A DNA stretch of 8,060 nt. It comes from Planctomycetota bacterium. GTDB lineage: Bacteria > Planctomycetota > SBBH01 > JACQRN01. A model generated the notes under the pieces. It saw only the letters and a program-made list of their open reading frames with translations, did not search any database and was not told the origin of the DNA. The stretch lies in the NCBI GenBank assembly GCA_016206515.1, contig JACQRN010000164.1, positions 1 to 8,060 on the forward strand, in the 5' to 3' direction. Positions 1 through 5,100 of this stretch are shown here, piece after piece. Numbering within the stretch: position 1 is the first letter of the stretch; each line of letters starts with the position of its first letter. The position numbers were made by a program, and so were the translations under genes.

Positions 1-2
1 TC

Positions 3-1859
3 GTCCGGCGCGGGGAGGGGGGGCGGGTCACCCTGTGGCCGGTCAACGCGCTCGGGCCGGAGGTGAAGCGCCCGCCGCTCCCGCGGTCCGATGGCGTGGT
101 CGGGTACGCGGCGGAACTCGTCGATGTCCCGCCGGAGGTGCGTCTCGTCGTGGATCGGGCGCTGGGCGATACCCTGGTCGTCGAGGATCGGGAGACCGCG
201 CTGCGCCTGCGGCGGGAGGAGTGCTGGCTTCCCCTGGTGACCGTCGACGGGGAGCGGTTCGTCGACGGGAGCCACCAGGTCGCCGGGAGCGGGGAGGCGC
301 TCGGGCTCGTCGCGCGGCAGGTCGAGATCCACCGGCTGAAGGAGGAGATCGAGGGGGACCGCTCGGCGCTCGACGCGGAATCGCTCGCGCGGGAGGCCGC
401 CGCGCAGGAACGCGCGCGGCTCGCCGCGGAGCGCGAACGCCTGGAGACGGAGCACTCCGGCGTCCAGGAGGCGCTCTCCCGCGCCGCGCGGGAGCATGAG
501 GTCGCGAAGGCGGCCCTCGACGAGGCGCGCGCCAGGCGGGCGCGGGAGGGGAATTCCGCCGCGGCCCTTCAGGAGGCGTGCGCGCAAGTGCGCGACCGGA
601 TCCTCCGGCAGGAGACCCTCGTGGCCGATGGGATCCGCTGCGCGCAGGAGCGCCGCGAGGAGGCGGCCTCCCTCGTGGAACGCCTGGGCGGGATGGAGAC
701 GACCTCACGTGCCCTGCAGGAGGAGACGGCCCGGTTTCGGGAGGGCGCGGCGCGCCTGCGGGAGCGGTCGGGCTCGCTGGGGGAGCAGCGGAGAACCTAC
801 CGCGAGGCGGCCTCGCTCCTGCATTCCCAGCGGGAGGCGGCCAGCGAACGCGCCTGTGCGCTCGATCGGCAGGTCGGCGAGGTCCGCGACGAGCAGGCTT
901 CCCTTGTGCAGGCGAGCGAGGAGGCCGCTCGCCGCCAGGTCGAGGCGCGTGAGCGCGCCGAGGCGGCTTCCAGTGCCCATGACGCGCTCCAGCAGGACCA
1001 CGCGGCATCCCGCGCCTCCCTCCAGGCGACCGAGCGGTCCTCACGCGAGGCGGAGCGGGCCCTCGACGCGGCGAGGGGGGATCTCGATCGTGCCGAGGCG
1101 AAGCGCGGGGAATGGATCGCCGAGCACCGCCGGGAGTGGGGGATCGACCTGGAGGCGGAGGGGGCTCCCGCTGGCGAGGAGGTTCGCTCCGAGGAGGACC
1201 TGGAGGGGCTCCTGCGCGCGGCGCGCGGGGCCCTCGAGAAGATGGGGAGCGTGAACCTGGAGGCGATCTCCGAGCAGGAGGAACTGGAGACGAGGGTCTC
1301 GTTCCTGGATATGCAGCTGAAGGATCTGACGGAGGCGAAGCGCGCGTTGGGGGACCTGATCGCGCGGATGAACGAGCTGTCGCGCGAGCGGTTCGCAAAG
1401 ACTTTCACGGACGTGCAGGAGCACTTCGGCGGGATGTTCCGCAAGCTGTTCGGGGGGGGGAAGGCCGAGCTGCGCCTGGAGGAGGGTGTGGACCTCCTCG
1501 ACGCCGGCGTCGAGATCCTCGCGCGGCCGCCGGGGAAGGAGTTGATGCCGATCTCGCTGCTCTCCGGCGGCGAAAAGGCGTTGACCGCGGTCTCCCTCCT
1601 GTTCGGAGTCTTCCGCTCCCGCCCTTCTCCGTTCTGTATCCTCGACGAGGTGGACGCCCCGCTCGACGAGAGCAACATCGACCGCTTCCTCGGCGTCTTG
1701 AAGGGGTTCCTCGACCGCTCGCAGTTCCTGATCATCACGCACAAGAAGCGGACGATGCGCATGGCCGACACCCTCTACGGGATCACGCAGCAGGAGCCTG
1801 GGGTCAGCCGGTGGATCTCCCTGAAGTTCGAGGATGTGGCCCCCTCGGTGTCATCCTGA
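3..1859 (+). CDS. smc: Chromosome segregation protein SMC, C-terminal half (5' end cut by window)
   Basis: SMC is the ATPase of the bacterial condensin (SMC-ScpAB) that organises and segregates the nucleoid. The frame is open from the first bases, so the gene begins outside the window; 618 codons are visible. Residues about 1-95 are hinge-domain sequence (GRVTLWPVNAL, GVVGYAAELVD, DTLVVED, LVTVDGE). About 105-415 is a long Glu/Arg/Ala-rich coiled coil with almost no proline, roughly the usual length for the returning arm. The head follows: ABC signature LSGGEKA at about residue 520 (1560-1577), Walker B FCILDEVDAPLDE with the catalytic Glu near 549, then the H-loop region IITHKKRTM and the typical ending LYGITQQEPGVSR. 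The match to the family is strong throughout the head. The glycine-rich hinge motif is degenerate (DGSHQVAGS). A run of nine G at 1452-1460 encodes part of FGGGK and is prone to slippage or sequencing error. Gene end is TGA at 1857-1859. Confidence 0.97.
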   Translation, partial: VRRGEGGRVTLWPVNALGPEVKRPPLPRSDGVVGYAAELVDVPPEVRLVVDRALGDTLVVEDRETALRLRREECWLPLVTVDGERFVDGSHQVAGSGEALGLVARQVEIHRLKEEIEGDRSALDAESLAREAAAQERARLAAERERLETEHSGVQEALSRAAREHEVAKAALDEARARRAREGNSAAALQEACAQVRDRILRQETLVADGIRCAQERREEAASLVERLGGMETTSRALQEETARFREGAARLRERSGSLGEQRRTYREAASLLHSQREAASERACALDRQVGEVRDEQASLVQASEEAARRQVEARERAEAASSAHDALQQDHAASRASLQATERSSREAERALDAARGDLDRAEAKRGEWIAEHRREWGIDLEAEGAPAGEEVRSEEDLEGLLRAARGALEKMGSVNLEAISEQEELETRVSFLDMQLKDLTEAKRALGDLIARMNELSRERFAKTFTDVQEHFGGMFRKLFGGGKAELRLEEGVDLLDAGVEILARPPGKELMPISLLSGGEKALTAVSLLFGVFRSRPSPFCILDEVDAPLDESNIDRFLGVLKGFLDRSQFLIITHKKRTMRMADTLYGITQQEPGVSRWISLKFEDVAPSVSS

Positions 1860-1883
1860 CGGGGCATAGACCCGCCCGTTTTT
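1859..1883 (+). terminator. Candidate weak intrinsic terminator after smc
   Basis: ACGGG (1859-1863) can pair with CCCGT (1875-1879) around an 11-nt loop, and the stem runs directly into five T (1879-1883). A second CCCGTTTT follows at 1884-1891. An alternative shorter loop pairs CGGG at 1860-1863 with CCCG at 1871-1874. The stem is only five base pairs, so strength is doubtful. The position, immediately after the smc stop and before a new transcription unit, is right for a terminator. Confidence 0.4.
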
Positions 1884-1916
1884 CCCGTTTTCGTGAAGGG
1901 CTCGGGGCACCGGGGC

Positions 1917-1922
1917 TACACT
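1917..1922 (+). promoter_or_regulatory. Possible -10 element (TACACT) for a leaderless sigma-factor transcript
   Basis: TACACT fits the TAnnnT form of a -10 hexamer and ends 6 nt before the GTG at 1929. Transcription would then start at or next to the start codon. No good -35 is seen at the usual distance. The spacing is the same as for the TACCCT element in front of the minus-strand gene starting at 5046, which is why it is listed. Confidence 0.35.
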
Positions 1923-1928
1923 AGCCTT

Positions 1929-2468
1929 GTGGAGACGCCCTTGACTGGGAGCGCCCCATCCTTGCAGGGGGACCTTGCGGAGCTGGTCCGCAGGGCCCAA
2001 GGGGGGGACCGGGAGGCGATGGGGGGCTTGCTGGGGATGTTCCGCGGGGCGATGTGGGCGACGGCCCTGGCCGCGACGGGAAGGAGGGACCATGCGGAGG
2101 ACGCATTGCAGGACGCTGCGGTCGAGGCGATGCGTGCCCTGCCGTCCCTGCGCGATCCGGCGCGCGCCTGCGCGTGGTTGTGCACGCTGGCGCGCCGTTC
2201 GGCCTGGCGGGTACGGCGGCGCGCGAGGCGCGTCGAGGAGCTGCCGCTTCCCGAGCCGCAGGAGAATCATCCCGGTTACGAGGATCCGGAGCGGGTCTGG
2301 GAGGCGCTCGCGCGCGTGGCGGATCGCGACCGGGAGGTGTTTCTGATGAGGCATCTGGAGCGGTGCTCGTACGAGGAGATCGGCCTGCGTGTGGGGCTCT
2401 CCGCGCGCGGGGTCGAGACATGCCTGTACCGGGTCCGCCTCCGGTTGCAAGAGGGCTTGTCCCGATGA
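1929..2468 (+). CDS. ECF-family (sigma-70 type) RNA polymerase sigma factor
   Basis: This is a small alternative sigma factor of 179 aa with only regions 2 and 4, the typical ECF arrangement. Region 2 spans about residues 17-100 (LAELVRRAQGGDREAM, then AEDALQDAAVEAMRALPSL and the basic end RRSAWRVRRRARR). Region 4 spans about 124-176, with the DNA-binding helix-turn-helix in SYEEIGLRVGLSARGVETCLYRVR. A linker of about 23 residues lies between them. The stop overlaps the ATG of the next gene (ATGA at 2465-2468), so the two are translationally coupled, as usual for sigma/anti-sigma pairs. The start is uncertain. GTG 1929 is chosen because region 2 begins soon after and a -10-like TACACT lies just upstream. 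GTG 1893 would add 12 residues. TTG 1941 has GGAG six bases upstream and would shorten the protein by four. The regulon and the ECF subgroup cannot be told from sequence. Confidence 0.9.
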   Translation: METPLTGSAPSLQGDLAELVRRAQGGDREAMGGLLGMFRGAMWATALAATGRRDHAEDALQDAAVEAMRALPSLRDPARACAWLCTLARRSAWRVRRRARRVEELPLPEPQENHPGYEDPERVWEALARVADRDREVFLMRHLERCSYEEIGLRVGLSARGVETCLYRVRLRLQEGLSR

Positions 2469-3238
2469 ACGGATCGCTCCTGTGCGTCCGGTACCGGCGG
2501 TGGGTCTCCGCCGCGCATGACGGCCATCTGCCAGCCGTGCGACGGGTCCGGCTGGACGCCCACCTCTCTTCGTGCGGCGGCTGCCGCGCCTTCCGGGCCC
2601 GGATCGAGTCGCTCGACGGCGCGCTCGCCGCCCTCCCCCTGGCCCTGGCGAGCCACGGGGAACTTCCCGCCGTCCCGGAACGGTCGGTCCCGCGGCACCT
2701 GATCTGGTCCCTCGGCGCCTGGGGCGGTTCGTTTGCGGTAGGGACGGTCGTATTGACGGGCGTGCTCCTGCTCCAGAAGGAGGCGATCCTCGCGGGGGCC
2801 GCCCCGCGCTGGTTCGATGTCGCATCGTGGGTCGCCCTGGGGATCCTTAACGTGAGCCTGCCGACCCTCGTGCTGCTGTTTGCCGCGGGCTCGCCGTACC
2901 GCCGCGAGGCGCTGCAGGTCGCGGCGCTGATGTGGTTGGGCTCGACCCTCTACGGCGCGTGGGCCGTGCCGGTCGGCTGGTTCTGGTCGGGGGACGTGAT
3001 CGGTCTCGAGTACCAGGCGCCGGGATGGCGCGAGGCGCTGCTGTGGGGGACCGGGTCGGTATTCGCCGGGATCGGCGCCGCCCTCCTCGCGCGCGCGCGC
3101 GGCTTGGTGGCCGCGCTCCAGTCCCGCGTCCTGGACGTGGTTTCGGTGGCGATCCTGCGGCTCTCCGGCGCCGCGGCGCTCGCCGCGTCGGCCCTTGCGT
3201 GCGGGGTCTACCGGTCGGTCCTGGGGGTGGTCGCGTGA
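2465..3238 (+). CDS. Membrane anti-sigma factor with zinc-finger (zf-HC2/ZAS) N-terminus
   Basis: The protein has 257 aa. The cytoplasmic N-terminus carries the complete zinc-binding anti-sigma pattern: Cys7, then His33-x3-Cys37-x2-Cys40 (HLSSCGGC). The 26-residue spacing between Cys7 and His33 is normal for zf-HC2 domains. About five hydrophobic segments follow, near residues 79-103, 120-141, 150-173, 191-210 and 223-247. This makes it a polytopic membrane protein and not the common single-pass anti-sigma factor. Position is decisive: it starts inside the stop codon of the sigma gene. By family knowledge the ZAS domain holds the sigma factor inactive until a signal releases it. The nature of that signal, and the role of the multi-pass membrane part, are not recognisable. 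A (CG)7 run at 3088-3101 is simply Ala/Arg coding. The ATG at 2465 is firm because of the overlap and because Cys7 follows. Confidence 0.85.
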   Translation: MNGSLLCVRYRRWVSAAHDGHLPAVRRVRLDAHLSSCGGCRAFRARIESLDGALAALPLALASHGELPAVPERSVPRHLIWSLGAWGGSFAVGTVVLTGVLLLQKEAILAGAAPRWFDVASWVALGILNVSLPTLVLLFAAGSPYRREALQVAALMWLGSTLYGAWAVPVGWFWSGDVIGLEYQAPGWREALLWGTGSVFAGIGAALLARARGLVAALQSRVLDVVSVAILRLSGAAALAASALACGVYRSVLGVVA

Positions 3239-3250
3239 CGGGTGGCACAC

Positions 3251-3256
3251 GGGAGG
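3251..3256 (+). promoter_or_regulatory. Shine-Dalgarno sequence of the first pseudopilin
   Basis: GGGAGG lies 5 nt before ATG 3262. This is the clearest ribosome-binding site in the window. It fixes the start at 3262 over the in-frame GTG at 3235, which would extend the leader peptide by nine residues. Confidence 0.75.
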
Positions 3257-3261
3257 TGCGC

Positions 3262-3939
3262 ATGGCACAGGGGAGACGGGGGTTCACGCTCATCGAGTTG
3301 CTGGTCGTCATCGCGATCATCGGGATCCTCGCCGGGATCCTCCTGGCGACGGTGTTCCAGGTGATGGACCGGGCCAAGCGCTCCGGCGCCGCGCACGACA
3401 TCAAGAACATCGAGAACGCGCTGAACCACTACTACGAGAAGTACCACTCGCTCCCGGACGATCCGTACGACAACTACGCAGCGAACGCGTCCTGGGCGGC
3501 GGACAGCCCCACCTTCGTCTCCTTCATGTACCGTCTTCTGGGCGGGCTCACCACGGGCCCGGTCGCGCAGCGGGTGAACCCCTCGCGGGCGTTCATCGAC
3601 GCCTCGATCCGCCGTCTGCGGTCGACCAGCACTCCGACCGATCCCAAGTCGGCGACGGACGTCCTCTTCCTCGATCCCTGGGGATCGAACCCGTACCTCT
3701 ATGTGCGCGGGATCATGGCCTTGAGCCATCCGTGGGGGTCGACCTGGCCCGGGAACCGGGAGAAGCGGTGCAACCTTTGGTCCGTAGGGAACGATGGGTT
3801 GTGCCAGAGTTGCCGCGTGTCCGCGACGAACTTTTCGGGACATCACTCGTCCGCCGCGACGCCCCCCGCTCCAGGCCCGCACCGCGGCGGGGATCTCAAG
3901 ACGGAGGACGACATCAACAACTGGGGGGGGAGCCGGTGA
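3262..3939 (+). CDS. GspG-like type II secretion / type IV pilin-like pseudopilin (first copy)
   Basis: The 225-aa protein has a class III signal: a short basic leader (MAQGRRG), cleavage expected between Gly7 and Phe8, then FTLIELLVVIAIIGIL with the conserved Glu at mature position 5 (Glu12). The hydrophobic helix spans about 8-31, followed by the amphipathic helix (NIENALNHYYEKYHSLPDD). The globular part shows major-pseudopilin (GspG) hallmarks: DPWG at 138-141 followed by NPYLYVRG, WSVGNDG at 173-179, and a DDINNW ending at 216-221. At 225 aa it is considerably longer than a typical GspG, which is around 140-150 aa. The extra sequence holds three cysteines (170, 181, 184) around the WSVGNDG segment. 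It should be processed by prepilin peptidase and assembled at the inner membrane. It lies 23 nt after the anti-sigma gene and overlaps the second pseudopilin by 4 nt. Eight G in a row (3923-3930) occur just before the stop. Confidence 0.9.
   Translation: MAQGRRGFTLIELLVVIAIIGILAGILLATVFQVMDRAKRSGAAHDIKNIENALNHYYEKYHSLPDDPYDNYAANASWAADSPTFVSFMYRLLGGLTTGPVAQRVNPSRAFIDASIRRLRSTSTPTDPKSATDVLFLDPWGSNPYLYVRGIMALSHPWGSTWPGNREKRCNLWSVGNDGLCQSCRVSATNFSGHHSSAATPPAPGPHRGGDLKTEDDINNWGGSR
3923..3930 (+). other. G8 homopolymer at the pseudopilin 1/2 junction
   Basis: Eight consecutive G encode the WGG near the end of pseudopilin 1, seven bases before its TGA. The second pseudopilin is in the -1 frame relative to the first, with no stop between. 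Slippage by one base backwards, or loss or gain of the appropriate number of G, would join the two reading frames. The end of the run plus AG also gives a GGGAG three bases before the GTG at 3936, which may act as a close-set ribosome-binding site. Confidence 0.5.
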
Positions 3940-4775
3940 CGCGCCCCCTCCTATTGGAATGGGCGCCGCCTGCAGCATCGTGCTTCGGCGGCGCCGTCTC
4001 GCTCCTCGGGCGGAACCCTCGTCGCGATGCTCGGATACGCATCGGGAGTGGTTTCACGTTGATCGAGATGCTCATCGTCATCGCGATCATCGGGATCCTC
4101 GTGTCGTTCCTGTTCGCGACGTTCGGGCTGATCCGCGAGAAGGCGCGCCAGAAGGAGACCCGGGCGCGGGTCCGGATCCTGCAGACGGCCTGCCAGAACT
4201 ACAAGAACGACGTCGGGGGGTATCCGCACCCGGCTCCGGCGACCCAGGACGACGCGGCGGCCCCGGACGGCCGGAGCTGGGTCTGGCAGCTGCGGGAGTG
4301 GGGGTACAAACCCCCCTATTTCGACGCCCGCTCGATCCGGAACGAACATATCTGGCCGAATCCGGTCGCCTTCCCGGCCGCGACGAACATCTACGTGATG
4401 GACGGGTGGGGCAGTCAGACGGTCGGCGCGTACCTGCCGGCCGCGCCCGCGGCGGACGACGACGCGAAGGGATGGCCGGTCATCCGCTACTGGCGTAGGC
4501 CGCATCTCTACGCCCCGCTCGGCGGCCCCAACATCGAGCCGTTCGTTTACGCCACGCGTTCGGGGCTCAACACCGCGCTGGCCGCGTGGCGCGGGGAGGA
4601 GATCAACATCTGGTCGTGCGGCCCGAACCGCGCCGACAACTCGAGCGGGCAGGCGACCGCGTCCTTTGCAGGGCTCCAGACCGGCGGCGACGATCCGGCC
4701 GTCACATCGCCGGACACCGACGGGGCGGGGGTCGGCGACGACATCGTCTCATGGGGCGCGCAGACGACGCGGTAG
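3936..4775 (+). CDS. Second pseudopilin, GspG-like, with an unusually long leader
   Basis: From GTG 3936 the protein has 279 aa. The pilin motif is unmistakable: SG|FTLIEMLIVIAIIGIL, with cleavage after Gly39 and Glu44 at mature position 5. The amphipathic helix follows (IREKARQKETRARVRILQTACQNYKNDVGGYP). The C-terminal half repeats the plan of the upstream gene in diverged form: DGWGSQ at 156-161, IWSCGPN at 225-231 and DDIVSWG at 268-274. The two are therefore probably diverged tandem duplicates. A 27-base stretch encoding VIAIIGIL is identical in both (3305-3331 and 4075-4101). The 39-residue leader is the odd part: prepilin leaders are usually short and basic. The only other in-frame start seen is TTG 3954, which still leaves 33 residues. 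No ATG, GTG or TTG lies closer to the cleavage site. The GTG overlaps the previous stop, so coupling is likely. It may be a minor pseudopilin or an alternative major one. Confidence 0.85.
   Translation: MTRPLLLEWAPPAASCFGGAVSLLGRNPRRDARIRIGSGFTLIEMLIVIAIIGILVSFLFATFGLIREKARQKETRARVRILQTACQNYKNDVGGYPHPAPATQDDAAAPDGRSWVWQLREWGYKPPYFDARSIRNEHIWPNPVAFPAATNIYVMDGWGSQTVGAYLPAAPAADDDAKGWPVIRYWRRPHLYAPLGGPNIEPFVYATRSGLNTALAAWRGEEINIWSCGPNRADNSSGQATASFAGLQTGGDDPAVTSPDTDGAGVGDDIVSWGAQTTR
3962..3995 (+). promoter_or_regulatory. Strong inverted repeat / RNA hairpin in the pseudopilin 2 leader
   Basis: GGCGCCGCC (3962-3970) and GGCGGCGCC (3987-3995) are perfect 9-bp reverse complements. Inside the loop, AGCA (3974-3977) and TGCT (3981-3984) pair across TCG. 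The RNA could thus form a hairpin of 13 base pairs with a small internal loop. No T-tract follows, so it is not a standard terminator. It starts 26 nt after the GTG, inside the abnormally long leader, and could affect the ratio or stability of the two pseudopilin messages. The pairing is certain; the function is inference. Confidence 0.5.
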
Positions 4776-4785
4776 GCGGGCAGAA

Positions 4786-4820
4786 ACTCCTGTCTCCTGA
4801 CTACTGCCTCCTGTCTCCTC
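4786..4820 (+). repeat. Degenerate heptanucleotide tandem array (5 units)
   Basis: Five successive 7-mers read ACTCCTG, TCTCCTG, ACTACTG, CCTCCTG and TCTCCTC. The array sits between the convergent pseudopilin 2 gene (ends 4775) and the small minus-strand gene, and extends 20 nt into the latter. It supplies that gene's last codons (GDRRQ) and its TAG stop (4801-4803). Short 7-mer tandem arrays at gene ends are known in several bacterial groups. Here the array is near a 3'-3' junction. Confidence 0.65.
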
Positions 4821-5046
4821 GTTTTTCGTACTCCTTCAAGATCTCGATCAACTGCGTGGAGGAGAGAAACCCCATCTCCAGCATGACGATACCGATCAGT
4901 TTGTGCGGGTGTCCCGCCTGGTCCGTCTCCCTCTGCGCACGCAGGGCGTCCTCCACCTGCGCGCGCGTTGCGAATCCCCGGTCGACGACGAGCTGGCCGA
5001 ACGGCTTGGGAGGGCCCGCCTCGGGGTCCGGCTTCTTCGCTGGCAC
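4801..5046 (-). CDS. Small GspE/MshE N-terminal-like (MshEN-type) domain protein
   Basis: This 81-aa soluble protein starts at GTG (5044-5046). It shows two tandem half-repeats of the type found at the N-terminus of GspE, PilB and MshE ATPases: residues 16-39 (FGQLVVDRGFATRAQVEDALRAQ) and 50-73 (beginning KLIGIVMLEMGFLSSTQLIE). The first nine to fifteen residues are a Lys/Pro-rich tail. Canonical c-di-GMP-binding MshEN motifs begin with RLG; here the two copies begin PFG and KLI, so nucleotide binding is uncertain. No ATPase domain is attached: the frame is open upstream only as the antisense of other genes. With two pseudopilins and an assembly ATPase nearby, a role in secretion or pilus assembly, or as a signalling adaptor, is plausible but inferred. 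There is no Shine-Dalgarno sequence; a TACCCT lies 6 nt upstream. The last codons and stop fall in a heptamer repeat. Confidence 0.75.
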   Translation of the reverse strand: MPAKKPDPEAGPPKPFGQLVVDRGFATRAQVEDALRAQRETDQAGHPHKLIGIVMLEMGFLSSTQLIEILKEYEKRGDRRQ

Positions 5047-5052
5047 GGTGCG

Positions 5053-5081
5053 AGGGTAAAGGGGGCGGGGGGGCTGGTAAA
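5053..5081 (-). promoter_or_regulatory. Candidate promoter (TTTACC-17-TACCCT) for the small minus-strand gene
   Basis: Read on the minus strand, TTTACC (5076-5081) is a four-of-six match to the -35 consensus. It is followed after exactly 17 nt by TACCCT (5053-5058), a TAnnnT -10. The -10 ends 6 nt before the GTG start, implying a leaderless message. The spacer is extremely G/C-skewed. Confidence 0.5.
5054..5073 (+). other. Potential G-quadruplex in the divergent promoter region
   Basis: Four runs of at least three G occur within 20 bases: 5054-5056, 5061-5065 and two within 5067-5073. The loops are TAAA, C and G. This satisfies the usual G3N1-7 pattern on the plus strand. It lies in the 54-bp gap between the divergent small gene and the argG-like gene, inside the -35/-10 spacer of one and just upstream of the -10 of the other. 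Confidence 0.45.
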
Positions 5082-5082
5082 G

Positions 5083-5091
5083 TGGGATAAT
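5083..5091 (+). promoter_or_regulatory. Extended -10 promoter (TGGGATAAT) for the argG-like gene
   Basis: TG-G-GATAAT matches the extended -10 form TGnTATAAT with a five-of-six hexamer (5086-5091). It ends 9 nt before ATG 5101, so the transcript would start within a few bases of the start codon. No -35 is visible: the expected place is G-rich. No Shine-Dalgarno sequence precedes the ATG. Confidence 0.55.
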
Positions 5092-5100
5092 GCCCGCCCG

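Noticed and set aside
43..1398. A 451-codon minus-strand open frame opposite smc
   Set aside because: Its composition is Arg/Pro/Ala/Ser shadow sequence opposite an unmistakable SMC coding frame; no domain is recognisable.
1452..1460. G9 homopolymer in smc as a phase-variable switch
   Set aside because: It encodes three glycines (FGGGK) in the head domain of a normally essential gene. A sequencing or slippage hotspot is more likely than regulated switching.
2054..2464. Upstream extension of the anti-sigma frame to 2054
   Set aside because: It overlaps the sigma factor coding frame and has no domain. ATG 2465 in the ATGA overlap, followed by the zinc motif, is the natural start.
3088..3101. 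(CG)7 dinucleotide run, a Z-DNA-prone sequence
   Set aside because: It encodes Ala-Arg repeats in a very GC-rich gene and is easily explained by codon use.
3195..3935. Upstream extension of the pseudopilin 2 frame back to 3195
   Set aside because: This part is out of frame with the clear pseudopilin 1 gene and carries no family sequence. It would place 240-odd residues before the prepilin cleavage site.
3305..4101. 27-bp identical direct repeat (3305-3331 and 4075-4101) as a recombination or mobile-element site
   Set aside because: Both copies encode the conserved VIAIIGIL of the prepilin helix in paralogous genes; gene duplication and shared codon use explain it.
4776..4800. Intrinsic terminator between the convergent pseudopilin 2 and small-gene ends
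   Set aside because: No hairpin followed by a T-tract is visible; the region is the heptamer array.
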